Notes: generated from the letters alone by a model not told the origin. Positions 25,525 through 34,621 are shown, counted from the stretch's first letter. The stretch is 64,000 nucleotides of DNA from Ideonella alba (GCF_018069875.1 NZ_JAGQDF010000001.1:638290-702289), one strand, 5' to 3'. A program made the numbers and translations.

Positions 25525-26742
25525 ATGACAAGCACACGAACCTGGATGGCCGGATGGGCCGCCTGGCTGGGCGCAGCCACCTTGGCGCTGGCGCAAGCGC
25601 CCCAGCCGCTGCGCATGACGCCCGACACCTACGCGGCCTACACGCTGGGCACGGCGGATGAGGGCGCAGCCCTGAACCTGGACGAGTTGCGGGCCCGCGT
25701 GCAGGCGCTGGCGCCGCCGGAGCAAGGCGTGTTCGACGGCCAGCCCAACGCACTGCGTCCGGAAGCGCCCGCGGTGAAGATCCACTACCGCGTGTACGAG
25801 AACCCGCAGGAGACCCAGGGCGGCATCGTGATCTTCAGCGGGCGCACCGAGGGGGCGGAGCTGTACCTGGAGACGATCGCCGACCTGCTGCGCAATGGCT
25901 GGTCGGTCTACATCCATGACCACCGCGGGCAGGGCTTTTCAAGTCGGCTGCTGGCCGACCCGGAGCAGGCCAGTGCCGGCTTTGTGGACGAGTTCGGCCG
26001 CTATGTGGACGACGCGCAGACCGTCGTGAACCGCGTGGCTGCGCGGCGCCAGGGCAATCCGCGGCCGCTGTTCCTGCTGGCGCATTCGATGGGCGGGGCG
26101 ATCGCCTCGCTGCTGCTGGAGCGCGGGGCCGGGCCGTTCAAGGCGGCGGTGCTGGTGACGCCGATGCATCAGCCTTGGGTGGCGGGTACCGATGCAATCT
26201 CCTGGCTCTGGCCGTTTGAAAGTCTTTGCGCTGGGTCCAGGCTCACCGTCGAAAGTGAGGTTCCATTGGTGTCGACCGCCTACATCAGTGGCGTGGACTT
26301 CGACAGGGAGGACAAGTCGTTCCGTCCAGACAGTATCACCAGCAGCCCATCGCGGCTCGCGCTGAACTGGCTCGCACGCGCCGCCCATTGCCAGGGAGAG
26401 GCCTGCGGGCACCCGGATGCCAAGGTAGGCGGGCTGACGATGCGCTGGTTGGTACAGGCCTGCGCGGGGGCACTGGAAGCCCGCGGCCCGGCGGCCCAGC
26501 GCATCTCGGTGCCGATGCTGGTGCTGCAAGGTACCCAGGACAAGGTGGTCGAGCCCGGCGCCCAGCGTGAGTTCTGCCAGAACGTGAACCAGGGCAAGGC
26601 CCGGCCCCTGTGCACGCTCAGGACCGTGGCCGACGGCCGGCACGCGCTGCTGATCGAGCGCGACGAGATACGCCGCCCGGTGCTGGGCCAGACCATGGGC
26701 TTCTTCCAGTGCGTGGCGCGCGGCGGCACAGGCTGCCCGTGA
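25525..26742 (+). CDS. Exported alpha/beta hydrolase, lysophospholipase-like (405 aa)
   Basis: Start ATG 25525 follows a GAAGGGAG site. A signal peptide is evident (MTSTRTWMAGWAAWLGAATL, cleavage near ALAQA). The alpha/beta-hydrolase core has HDHRGQGFSS, typical of PldB/monoacylglycerol-lipase-like enzymes, nucleophile Ser in AHSMGG, a candidate Asp in GTQDKVVEP and His in DGRHALLIERD. It follows the peptidoglycan-binding gene by 21 bases and is convergent with the DUF4407-like operon. It probably cleaves membrane lipids or esters in the envelope. Together with its neighbour it suggests an envelope-attacking pair. Confidence 0.75.
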   Translation: MTSTRTWMAGWAAWLGAATLALAQAPQPLRMTPDTYAAYTLGTADEGAALNLDELRARVQALAPPEQGVFDGQPNALRPEAPAVKIHYRVYENPQETQGGIVIFSGRTEGAELYLETIADLLRNGWSVYIHDHRGQGFSSRLLADPEQASAGFVDEFGRYVDDAQTVVNRVAARRQGNPRPLFLLAHSMGGAIASLLLERGAGPFKAAVLVTPMHQPWVAGTDAISWLWPFESLCAGSRLTVESEVPLVSTAYISGVDFDREDKSFRPDSITSSPSRLALNWLARAAHCQGEACGHPDAKVGGLTMRWLVQACAGALEARGPAAQRISVPMLVLQGTQDKVVEPGAQREFCQNVNQGKARPLCTLRTVADGRHALLIERDEIRRPVLGQTMGFFQCVARGGTGCP

Positions 26743-26756
26743 CCAGCATCTGGCGC

Positions 26757-28094
26757 TCAGGCGGTTGATCCTGCTGCAGTCGGCCGCGCCGGCAGACCGC
26801 GCTGCCACACACTGCGCGCCAGGCGGCCCAGTCGCTGCAGCATGGACGGCGGCGGCGCGCCATGTCCATGGCAGGCTTGTCGGTAGGCAGCAGCGGCCCG
26901 TCCGAAGGCGCGGGCATCCACGCCCTGCAGCACACTGGGTCGCACCACCTGGGCCAGGGCATCGCGCAGTTCATCCAGGCTGCGCTGGCGGCCATCGGCC
27001 ACGGCTTGGCGCACCAGGCGGCGCAGCTGTTGCGCCTCGGCGGCGTGCAGGTTGTCGTACACCCGGTCGGTATCGGCTTGCTGCACGCGCTCCTGGGTGG
27101 CGCGGTCGTCGCGGGCCAGCAGCTTGATCAGGAAGCTGAAGGCGTCGATCACCAGCACCGCGAGCATCAGGCCGTAGGCCGCCCAGGCCGGCACGCGGCC
27201 GGCGGCCACGGAGGCCCACAAGGCGTCGTGGCGGGCAAAGCCGGTGGTGGCGCTGGCCTGCAAGGTGTCGCGGTCGCGGCCCAGGGTCTGCTGGTGTTGC
27301 TGGCGCGCCTGCGACAGCTCCTGGCGCAGGGCCTGGTCGGCGGCCTGGGCTTGGGTCCAGACCTGGTCGGCCCGCTGGCGGTGGGCGGACAGTTCGCGCT
27401 GGGCGTCCTGGTGCAGGCGGGCGCACTGCTGGCGCTGCTCGCGCCACTGGCGCAGCGCGGTGGTGTGCTGTGGGTGCTCGGGGTCGGTGGGCAGGGCCTG
27501 CTGCAGGCGCTGGGCCTGGGCGTCGCAGGCCTGCACCTGCTGCTGCAGTTGCTGCACAGCGGCGGGCACGCGCTCGCGTTCGGTGCGGGCATCGGCCAGG
27601 GCCTGGCCCAGTTCGGCGCCGCGCTGCTGCAGGCCGGGCAGGCCCAGGCTGGCGTCCACCGCTGCGGCGTAGGCGGTCACGTCGTGTGCAGCGCTGAGCC
27701 GGGCCTGTGCCTCCACCTGGGGCTGGAAGGCCAGCAGCACCAGCTCATGGCCGGCCAGCATGGCGTTCACGCCCATCAGCAGGGCCAGCAGCGCCAGCAC
27801 CAGGGCCCGCGCCAGGCCGGACATGGTCTCCAGCATGCGCAGCGCGGTGCGGTAGATCAGCGCGAACACCAGCACCACCCCGCCAGCCACCCAGACGCTG
27901 ACGGCTGCCACCGGTGGAAAGTTCTGCCAGAACAGCCAGTGGCCCACCCCGATGATCGCCAGCGAGAGCAGGCACATCAGGCCCACGGCCACCGATTTGT
28001 CGCAATCGGCGGCGGTGTGCTGGCGCAGTTCGGCATGGCTGCGTCCGCCCAGGGCGGCGAGTGGCTTGCCCAGCAGGGTCCAGAAGGGGGTCAT
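26757..28094 (-). CDS. DUF4407-like membrane protein with periplasmic coiled coil (445 aa)
   Basis: ATG 28094 has an AGGAG site. Four hydrophobic segments are seen: VGLMCLLSLAIIGVGHWLFW, VSVWVAGGVVLVFALIY, ALVLALLALLMGVNAML, and AAYGLMLAVLVIDAFSFLI near residue 315. Between the third and fourth lies a long Gln/Arg/Ala-rich coiled coil (about residues 150-290). This layout is that of DUF4407 proteins (unknown function), including the LRQHTAADCDKSVAVGLM-type start. The cytosolic C-terminus is basic. It is the last gene of a four-gene minus operon that starts at 29631. Confidence 0.6.
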   Translation of the reverse strand: MTPFWTLLGKPLAALGGRSHAELRQHTAADCDKSVAVGLMCLLSLAIIGVGHWLFWQNFPPVAAVSVWVAGGVVLVFALIYRTALRMLETMSGLARALVLALLALLMGVNAMLAGHELVLLAFQPQVEAQARLSAAHDVTAYAAAVDASLGLPGLQQRGAELGQALADARTERERVPAAVQQLQQQVQACDAQAQRLQQALPTDPEHPQHTTALRQWREQRQQCARLHQDAQRELSAHRQRADQVWTQAQAADQALRQELSQARQQHQQTLGRDRDTLQASATTGFARHDALWASVAAGRVPAWAAYGLMLAVLVIDAFSFLIKLLARDDRATQERVQQADTDRVYDNLHAAEAQQLRRLVRQAVADGRQRSLDELRDALAQVVRPSVLQGVDARAFGRAAAAYRQACHGHGAPPPSMLQRLGRLARSVWQRGLPARPTAAGSTA

Positions 28095-28130
28095 GGGGTG
28101 GGGCTCCTGTGCGTGGGGGTGGCGCGGTGC

Positions 28131-28526
28131 TCAGCCCTTGGTGGGCGGTGGCAGGGCAGCCAACGGCGCGGCGCCGGCACCGTCGGCCGGGACCACAGGC
28201 GGCAGTTCCGGGCTCAGGCCACCGTGCAGGCGGGTGTGCAAGCGCGCCAGCACTGGGTCCTGGGCGGCCAGCTGTCGGGCCAGTTGGGCAGCCTGCTGCA
28301 GCTCGGCATGGGCCTGCAGCACGGCCTGGGCGGCCTGGCCCTCTAGGTGGGCCTGGGGGTGGTCGGGGCGCGGCGTCGCGGGGGCTTGGCCGGTGGTCGG
28401 GCTCAGGCGCTGGGCGTCATAGGCCAGGCCGTGCAGTTGCTGCATGCGGTCGGCACGGGCCAGCAGGTCACGGGCGCGGGGTTGCAGGCGGCGCACGGCG
28501 TCGGGGTCGTCGTCTTGAGGATGCAT
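28131..28526 (-). CDS. Small soluble protein of unknown function (131 aa)
   Basis: ATG 28526 has a GGAGA site. It begins with an acidic start (MHPQDDDPDAVRR), then Gln/Ala-rich helices (AAQAVLQAHAELQQAAQLAR), and ends in a Pro/Ala-rich tail. It has no membrane segment. It lies between the coiled-coil 205-aa gene and the DUF4407-like gene with short gaps, so it is probably co-transcribed. Confidence 0.55.
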   Translation of the reverse strand: MHPQDDDPDAVRRLQPRARDLLARADRMQQLHGLAYDAQRLSPTTGQAPATPRPDHPQAHLEGQAAQAVLQAHAELQQAAQLARQLAAQDPVLARLHTRLHGGLSPELPPVVPADGAGAAPLAALPPPTKG

Positions 28527-28564
28527 GAGGATCTCCGGGGGATGGGGGTGGAAGGGTGGCCGCG

Positions 28565-29182
28565 TCAGCGCGGGTGGCCCTGGTAGGTGTGTTGCACGGT
28601 GTTCTGATAGGCGTCCATCAGGTCCGAGAAGCGCTGCTTGAGCGCTTCGTAGCCCTGCAGACGGAAGCTGGCTTCGCGGTGGAACGTGGGTTCGTCGATG
28701 ACCCCGTTGACCAGCATGTCCTGCAGCTCGTCGGTCTCGGCCTTCAGGTCGTACATGACGAAGTTGCGGGCCTCGGCCTCGATGGCCTTGAGCTTGCGCA
28801 TCACCATCACCTGGCTGGCCGCGGCCGATTCGGCCAGTGCCGCAATGCGGTCGGAGAAGTCCTGGCTGAAGCGCATGCGGATGATTTCCACCTCGCCCTG
28901 CAGCTTCTCGCGCATCAGCGCGGCGGCCTGCTCGGCGCGGGCGGTGGTCAGGGTGCGGTGCATGCGCTCTTCCTCGGCACGCTGGTGCCGGCGGGCGCGC
29001 CAGTTGCCCAGGCGGCCCAGGTCCATTTCACCGACCTGCTCGATCAGCGTCTGGTGCACCTGGCTGGTCGACAGTGCGTGGGGGCCTGCGGGTGGGGCCG
29101 CCGTTGGGGTGGCGGAGCGGCTGGCTGCGCCGGACTGCAGGTGGCGGCGCAGTTCTTCCATGGTCTTGAAGGGGCGTGACAT
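28565..29182 (-). CDS. Coiled-coil protein of unknown function (205 aa)
   Basis: ATG 29182 has an AAGGAGA site seven bases upstream. The sequence is highly helical and charged (EEERMHRTLTTARAEQAAAL, MREKLQGEVEIIRMRFSQDF, KLKAIEAEARNFVMYDLKAE), with no membrane segment, consistent with a long cytoplasmic coiled coil. It lies in the operon of the DUF4407-like membrane protein, whose own coiled coil suggests a filament or complex partner (inference). Confidence 0.6.
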   Translation of the reverse strand: MSRPFKTMEELRRHLQSGAASRSATPTAAPPAGPHALSTSQVHQTLIEQVGEMDLGRLGNWRARRHQRAEEERMHRTLTTARAEQAAALMREKLQGEVEIIRMRFSQDFSDRIAALAESAAASQVMVMRKLKAIEAEARNFVMYDLKAETDELQDMLVNGVIDEPTFHREASFRLQGYEALKQRFSDLMDAYQNTVQHTYQGHPR

Positions 29183-29211
29183 CAGGATCTCCTTGGGGTC
29201 AGGGTGAGGGG

Positions 29212-29631
29212 TCAGTGGGCGTTGCTGGCGGTCTTCTGGTACAGCCGGCCCGCCACGAACTCGGCGCGGTAGCAGCGGCCGGGCAGATCGGCCCACTCCA
29301 GCGTCAGGCGCTGCAGGCCCAGGGTTTGGGCTTCGGTGCGGGTGATGGGGTCACCCATCAGCTGCAGCACCACGGCTTCGGTGGCACCCAGCTCCACCGC
29401 CGCCCATTTGGGCCGCAGGTCTTCCAGGCGCGGCAGGCCCAGGTCCCAGCCATGCGCCGGACTGGCGCAGGTGGCCACGGCCAGCAGCACCGAGACCAGC
29501 CCCAACAAGCCCAGTCGTCGGCCCAGCGCTGGCACCATCAGCCGCGGTGGCGTGGCGCGGCGTGCCGCGATCGGCGGCCTCTGGACAGGCGGGGGCGCGG
29601 AGGGGACGGGCGGTGGGGCGGGCGGCGACAT
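29212..29631 (-). CDS. Membrane-anchored or exported SmpA/OmlA-like small protein (139 aa)
   Basis: ATG 29631 has an AGGAG site. A Pro-rich cytoplasmic start is followed by one hydrophobic segment (LGLLGLVSVLLAVATCAS), then a short C-terminal domain with ATEAVVLQLMGDPITRTEAQ and RCYRAEFVAGRLYQK. The xLMGxP...W...F..G.L pattern recalls the SmpA/OmlA (BamE-like) fold. It is the first gene of the four-gene minus operon. Confidence 0.5.
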   Translation of the reverse strand: MSPPAPPPVPSAPPPVQRPPIAARRATPPRLMVPALGRRLGLLGLVSVLLAVATCASPAHGWDLGLPRLEDLRPKWAAVELGATEAVVLQLMGDPITRTEAQTLGLQRLTLEWADLPGRCYRAEFVAGRLYQKTASNAH

Positions 29632-29700
29632 GGCGTTTCTCCTGGCTGCGGATCGGGGTGATCCCAGGAGCGAACGCTATCGGGCGGGGTGGCTGCGGGT

Positions 29701-29716
29701 CGGACAAACTCCGGCA
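29701..29716 (+). promoter_or_regulatory. Shared 16-bp motif upstream of the divergent pair at 29.7 kb
   Basis: CGGACAAACTCCGGCA. It lies 69 bases upstream of the minus start 29631 (reversed) and 214 bases upstream of ATG 29931. Confidence 0.6.
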
Positions 29717-29910
29717 AGGAGGGAGCGGCTGTGAGCCTCGGCCCTGACGAAACAGCGATGCTGGCGATATTCCAGGCAGGCTTTGGTGCCCGCGTGTCCG
29801 CTCGAACGCAGCGGCGCTGGATCAGGTCGCAGCTGTTACAAATTAATGAACCCAGGCCGCGTGACGAACGGTGAGTTCATCCGATAGTGCTCATGTGGCG
29901 ACCTTGTCGC

Positions 29911-29926
29911 CCGACAAAATGAGGCA
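29911..29926 (+). promoter_or_regulatory. Weaker copy of the shared motif at the 29931 start
   Basis: CCGACAAAATGAGGCA lies just before ATG 29931 and contains the GAGG that could serve as ribosome-binding site, so part of the match may be coincidental. Confidence 0.35.
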
Positions 29927-29930
29927 GACC

Positions 29931-31235
29931 ATGCACAAACCTGACTCCCTTCAGCAAGAGCTTCAGCGGCTGCGACAGGTGCTGCAACCGGACAGCGAGG
30001 CTTTCGAGCTGCGACAACGCTTGCACGAGCAGCATGTCACGGCATTTGCAGAACAGCTTCATCCAGCCGTTTGCCATGCACTGGTTCAGGAAGGCTCGGC
30101 CGAGGTGGCAGCCGCCTGGCTGGACGATGCCCGACGAGCGCTCACCCAGTGGGCCGGTCTGCTGGCCGAGCCCGGGCAGCCTGCACCGGCGAGGCTTCCG
30201 GCGGTTGATCGGCAGTTGCAGGAAGAACTGTCGGCGGTCTTGCTATCGGACCAGGAGGGGCCTTCTGACGACGAGGTCGATGAGCATGCGCGTGAGTTGG
30301 CGCAGTTGCTGCTGTCCAATTGGTTTTCGCTGCTGGAGCACGCGCTGCAGGATGCGAACGCGGACGCATTGGCACTCGATTTCGATGCGCTGCCCATGCG
30401 GACCCTGCCGGGTGCGGTGCTGAATGGTTGCGAGGCCTTTGCCTTGCCGCCGCGGGAGTCGGCCAAGGCGCTGCGAGAGTTCCAGCAGGGGCTGGCCAGA
30501 GCGGGTGAGGTCGTCAGCCTGTCACCCACGCTGCACCTGTTGCCTGCCAAGCACGGCTGGCACGTGGCGCGGACACGTCAGCGGGCGCAGGTGCTTCAGT
30601 TGCAGCACGCGCAAGGTCCAGCCACGGCTCGCCCCGGCCGCATCCAACTGATCCAGCAGGTATTGCGGCCATGGGCCTTGGCTCGTCCAATGGAACTCCT
30701 GGGCGCGCAGGCGGTTGCACGGTCAACGCTCACGCTGGCCGAGGAAGAACGCATCGCTGCGAATGCCGCGAGGCATGCGGTGGCGGTATTCCACGGCCAC
30801 TCAGGTGTTCTGTCTGTGACCCCCATGCCGGAGTCACTGATGGAAGGGATCGCCGGACAGGTGATTGCGGACCTTGATGCCTTGGCGCTTGACCAGGAGG
30901 ATGGCACGGGCGCAGCGGCTTTGGTGATCACGCCAGAGTTTCATGTGGCACTGTCTGCCGCCGACGAGGTTCAGGTTCAATGGACGGATCTGGGCAGTAT
31001 GTATCGCGTGGCGTTGTATTCGGCGGGACAGGCCCTGTGCACACGAGAGCAGAAGGCGACGGTTGCCACCTGGACGCCGGTGCCCGACGACGAGCAGGCA
31101 AGGGCGCTTTTTGCCTGTGGGTACGCAGCGGCCCGTCAGGCCTTGGCTGACCCCGACAGCGACTGGATCGGACAGCAACTGTGCCAGTTGGACGGTGTTG
31201 AGCCCAGCGAGTTTGGCGATCTGCGCGCGCATTGA
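29931..31235 (+). CDS. Soluble protein of unknown function (434 aa)
   Basis: ATG 29931 is preferred because GAGG lies eight bases upstream; ATG 29919 and the earlier GTG 29871 are in frame. It begins with charged helices (SLQQELQRLRQVLQPDSEAF, AVCHALVQEG) and an acidic linker near residues 105-120 (SDDEVDEHARELAQLL). The C-terminal part is mixed alpha/beta, with ALVITPEFHVALSAADEV and YRVALYSAGQALCTREQK. There is no signal peptide or recognised motif. It is convergent with the phosphoesterase gene (15-base gap). Confidence 0.55.
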   Translation: MHKPDSLQQELQRLRQVLQPDSEAFELRQRLHEQHVTAFAEQLHPAVCHALVQEGSAEVAAAWLDDARRALTQWAGLLAEPGQPAPARLPAVDRQLQEELSAVLLSDQEGPSDDEVDEHARELAQLLLSNWFSLLEHALQDANADALALDFDALPMRTLPGAVLNGCEAFALPPRESAKALREFQQGLARAGEVVSLSPTLHLLPAKHGWHVARTRQRAQVLQLQHAQGPATARPGRIQLIQQVLRPWALARPMELLGAQAVARSTLTLAEEERIAANAARHAVAVFHGHSGVLSVTPMPESLMEGIAGQVIADLDALALDQEDGTGAAALVITPEFHVALSAADEVQVQWTDLGSMYRVALYSAGQALCTREQKATVATWTPVPDDEQARALFACGYAAARQALADPDSDWIGQQLCQLDGVEPSEFGDLRAH

Positions 31236-31250
31236 CGCGGACGGCAGGCC

Positions 31251-32456
31251 TTACGGTGACGACATGACCAGTTTCGTTCCGTCGGGTTCACCTGCTTCAT
31301 AACGACTGCCATCCACAGAAAGGACGGGTGTGCGCAGCATCAACAGGTGTTCCGGCTCTGCAGCGCACGCCATGAACTGCAGAATCTGAGCCTGGCAACG
31401 CACGGCATTGACTGTGGCGGGCACAAAGTCCGCAAGACTGCGGTCCTCGACGGTGTCACTGTCCTGGCTACCTCTGGCCGCACGGCGACTCTTGTTGAGC
31501 ATCAATGAGCCGCCCACCAGTTGCAGTTGCGTCGGGGCCAATCCGCCTTGATGGATGGACGTCACATCTCCACTCAGACCGCTCGCCGGATGAGACAGGT
31601 GGGTGTGACCCGACAGGACAAGGTGCATCAAGGGCCCGAAGTCGGGCGGATCATTGCTGTCGTTGCGCAGTACAGCGGTCATTCGCTCGTCATTCTTCAG
31701 GCGCATTGTGGCAAGGACGCCGGCCTGCCGGACCTCATGCCGTTCCCACGGAAAGGCCAAAGGATGGTGCATCGCCAGAATTCTCAAGCCGCCAACGCCG
31801 CTTCTTGACGAGATGCGCATGCGTGCCACCAGCGCCTCGACCGCGCCTGGATCCAGCTCACCTATCGCACGCGTGTTGCCAAGGCTGTGCCGGCACACCG
31901 AGTCCAGGGCGAACAATTCAATGGCATTCTGACCGCCTGGCAAGGGCACGGACAATGGGGTTCTCAGCCAGTCCACCGGACTCCAACCATCGGTTGCAGA
32001 TATCCATCGACGTTGTGCATCGATCTGGTCGGGCAGCAGAAGGGGCAGGGTGCCGGGCCAGGCATCGTGATTGCCGTAGAGCGACCGTAGCGGGCAGTTG
32101 CCAAGTGCCTGCTGCCAGAGTGACAGATACCGGGCGCCCTCCTGGAGGGACGCAGCATCACCGAACGCCGTGCGGTCCCCGGTATCGACCAGCCAGATGG
32201 GCGCGTCGCGCCAGAGTGGGTCGCGTCGTCGCCATTCCACCAGGAAGCGCCGAAACGATTCAGGTGCGGACGGGAAATGGCCTTGCGTCCCTTCATTCCA
32301 GTTGGCGACATCCCACTTCTCGACAAGGCGCTGAGCCTTGCGCGCCAGCCAGCGGCCACGCCCGGTCAGCGCGTGAGCCGGGTTGGCCGTGATGTGCTTG
32401 ACATGCAGGTCCGTGACATGGACCAGTTGAAGCACGGGTTTCCAGTCCGCTTCCAT
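31251..32456 (-). CDS. Calcineurin-like metallophosphoesterase (401 aa)
   Basis: ATG 32456 has a GGAGGAG site lying within the end of the sigma-like gene, so it is coupled. All five metal-binding blocks of the family are visible in order: HVTDLHVKH, WLVDTGDRTAFGD, SLYGNHDAW, LRILAMHHPLAF and LVLSGHTHLSHP. The enzyme would hydrolyse phosphodiester or phosphomonoester bonds at a dinuclear metal centre; the substrate is unknown, and a nucleotide second messenger is possible. It is cytoplasmic (no signal peptide). It is third in the operon D - sigma-like - phosphoesterase, under the shared motif at 34622-34637. Confidence 0.85.
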   Translation of the reverse strand: MEADWKPVLQLVHVTDLHVKHITANPAHALTGRGRWLARKAQRLVEKWDVANWNEGTQGHFPSAPESFRRFLVEWRRRDPLWRDAPIWLVDTGDRTAFGDAASLQEGARYLSLWQQALGNCPLRSLYGNHDAWPGTLPLLLPDQIDAQRRWISATDGWSPVDWLRTPLSVPLPGGQNAIELFALDSVCRHSLGNTRAIGELDPGAVEALVARMRISSRSGVGGLRILAMHHPLAFPWERHEVRQAGVLATMRLKNDERMTAVLRNDSNDPPDFGPLMHLVLSGHTHLSHPASGLSGDVTSIHQGGLAPTQLQLVGGSLMLNKSRRAARGSQDSDTVEDRSLADFVPATVNAVRCQAQILQFMACAAEPEHLLMLRTPVLSVDGSRYEAGEPDGTKLVMSSP

Positions 32457-32458
32457 CG

Positions 32459-33019
32459 TCACTCCTCCCGCCAATCCTGCACGTTGAACCCGTGCTTCTT
32501 GATCAGTTCTTCCTTCACCCGCTTGCGCAGGCGTCGCAATCGTTCGCGCTCGGCGCCTGAGCGCGCCCCTTCTGGCGCTGTCGACCCGCCCAGTTCATCC
32601 CCGACCAGCAGGCCTCGCTCCTCGGCTGTCAGCCCGGACAGCACGCTGACGAGCGCGCGCAGCATGCGGGCATATTGCAAGGCCTGCTGAGGGTTGGCGC
32701 CGGGTCGAAGATCGGGAATCTGGCTCAACACGTCAGGTTCATCTGCGCCATCCTGACGCGCCCAATCATGAACCTGCGCGCGGAACGCATCGGCGACGCG
32801 ACGCTGAAGGATGCGAAAGCCCAGTCGCTGAAGCTCGCTGTCGCTGAAATCAGTGCGATCCTGCCGCCCGAGCCACTGCATCAGGTCAGCCGCTGCGTCG
32901 TGCGCCAGGTCTGCATGCTGTTGCGCCAGCCCGCGATGCCGAATGCGCAGCCACGCCAGCCACTGGGGCAGCAGCGCGGACACCCGGGCGTGGAGGCTGG
33001 AAGGCGTTGGGTGGGCCAC
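32459..33019 (-). CDS. ECF-type sigma-factor-like protein (186 aa)
   Basis: The start is set at GTG 33019, just after the stop of D; TTG 33055 is an in-frame alternative. The N-terminal part, RHRGLAQQHADLAHDAAADL followed by MQWL, resembles sigma region 2 (the DAEDLVQDTLLRLL pattern), and LQRLGFRILQRRVADAFRAQ continues it. The C-terminal half, LRALVSVLSGLTAEERGLLV then RSGAERERLRRLRKRVKEEL, has the form of region 4 with its HTH. It is divergent enough that this could be a sigma-like regulator rather than an active sigma factor. Its presence in an operon that itself carries the shared motif makes it the best local candidate to act on that motif. Confidence 0.55.
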   Translation of the reverse strand: MAHPTPSSLHARVSALLPQWLAWLRIRHRGLAQQHADLAHDAAADLMQWLGRQDRTDFSDSELQRLGFRILQRRVADAFRAQVHDWARQDGADEPDVLSQIPDLRPGANPQQALQYARMLRALVSVLSGLTAEERGLLVGDELGGSTAPEGARSGAERERLRRLRKRVKEELIKKHGFNVQDWREE

Positions 33020-33032
33020 GGTGCTCAGTCTC

Positions 33033-34539
33033 TCATGCGCACCGTCGGCGACCAAGCCATCGGCGCCACTGGCGCACCGAAGGCTGGCCCGCCCACGCCA
33101 ATGCCTGGCTCCACCATTGGTGCACTGCCTTCAATACCCGGGTCCAGGGTCCTGAATGGGGTAGCACACTGCGCACCATCCGAACTCCGATGTCGCTGTG
33201 TCCTACTGGCAGTCGGACGTGACATGCGACGCGGCAACGGAGTGAACTGCGGTTGAAGCCGCCGCCGGGCAAGGCTCGGAACAGCAGAGACTCTCCATCT
33301 GGTTGTGCGGCGACAGGTCTCCCGGCTGCCTGGCGTGCCGACGCCGTGCGCCAGCAATTCCGAAATCAATTCACTGCTGCACCCCTCCCAGACGATGCCT
33401 GAGGCGTCCAGCAGACCGGTAGGCGAACCCGATTGAGGGAAAAGCCCTACCGGCGTGGGCCGGTTGCAGCGAGTTGCGTCGTGATTGAAGTCGTTAGGCG
33501 CCGGCCGCCACTGGGGCCACAGGCGGCGCCAGCCGCTCGCGTGGGGCCAGTGTCTCTGCGGGCCGAACCAAACCAGCTGTGGCCCGCGAACGGCGGCCTC
33601 CCATTCCAGCTCGGTGGGCAGGCGCACGTCAGTTGCCTCGCTGCCATCACCAGGCAGTAGTTTCTTCAGCCATGCAGCGTGGGCCAGCGCCTCGTATTGG
33701 TTGAGGCCCACCATGGGCTGCAGGGGCTGGCTGAATCGGGGGTCGTCCAGTCCGGGCGGTCGATCGTTCGGCCGGGAAGCCAGCCAGCGCTGGGCGTCGG
33801 GGCCGGCGGCCTGCCACCAGAGGGCCTGGGGGTCGGCGTAGCCCTTGGCTTGTTCGGTGAACCAGCGCCACTCGGCCACGGTGACCAGGCATGCGGCGGC
33901 GGCCAGCGGCGCCAAATCGTGGCGCCATGCCGGCCGTTCATCGGCAAAGCCGCGCCAGCAACTGCCGATGCGCACGGCCAGCCTGGCCACCCCCGGCCGA
34001 CCGATGGGCCGCCACAAGGCGGGCTGCAGGCCCGGGCCCTGCTGCGCGCCCTGCAGGGGCAGGGCGCGGAAGCGCAGGGTGTCGCTCAGTTGGCCCAGCA
34101 TGTCGGCGGCTAGCCAGCGCTCGGCTTCGCTCAGCTCGTCATGGGCAGCGGCGGCCTGGTGCAGCCAGGTCATGCGGCACTGGGCCACCAGCCGGTCTGG
34201 CGCGGTCGGGCTGGTGGGCAGTGAAAGCGTGTCGGCGTGGGCGGGGCGGGTGCGGCCGGCGAGGATGGCCACGGCGGCCTCACGCGCCAGGTGCTCGGGG
34301 GGCTCGTGCAGCGGGTCCAGCGGTGCGAGCGACTGGTAGAGCAGGGACAGCCGCGGCACCTCGCTGGGGAGCCGCTTCAGACGACCAGGGTCCGCCGGCT
34401 CAGGCGTGCGGCAGCACAGGCTCAGCCAGTACGGGCGCGCGGCGCCGTAGCGACCAACCAGATGGGCGACCCAGGCTTCCCGGGACCAGTCGCCGAGCGG
34501 CTCGTCCAGTGTCTGTTGCAGTTCTTCGCGTGCAGGCAT
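33033..34539 (-). pseudogene. Short FGE-sulfatase relative D, frameshifted near its C-terminus
   Basis: From ATG 34539 the frame encodes a protein related to the C-terminal halves of A-C but without Lon or NACHT domains. It has helical sequence (AERWLAADMLGQLSDTLRFR), then an FGE-sulfatase domain (CLVTVAEWRWF, VRLPTELEWEAAVRGP, PTPVGLFPQSGSPTGLLDAS). Near 33345-33355 the frame is lost. The rest of the domain (ALPGGGFNRSSLRCR, DIGVRMVR) continues one base out of register and ends at TGA 33033. The first frame instead runs on to about 33025 as nonsense. The stop codon used by B and C has become TGG here (PHSGPW). RGG has become PGG. This is either a decaying copy, a sequencing error, or programmed frameshifting; the extra stop-codon loss favours decay. 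Length would be about 500 aa. Confidence 0.7.
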
Positions 34540-34621
34540 GTCAGATCTGCTGCGGCCCGCCACTGGCCGGCGCCCGTCAGCGGCCACCCCTCCAGGCCGA
34601 TGTTGCCTCAAACCTGCGGAT

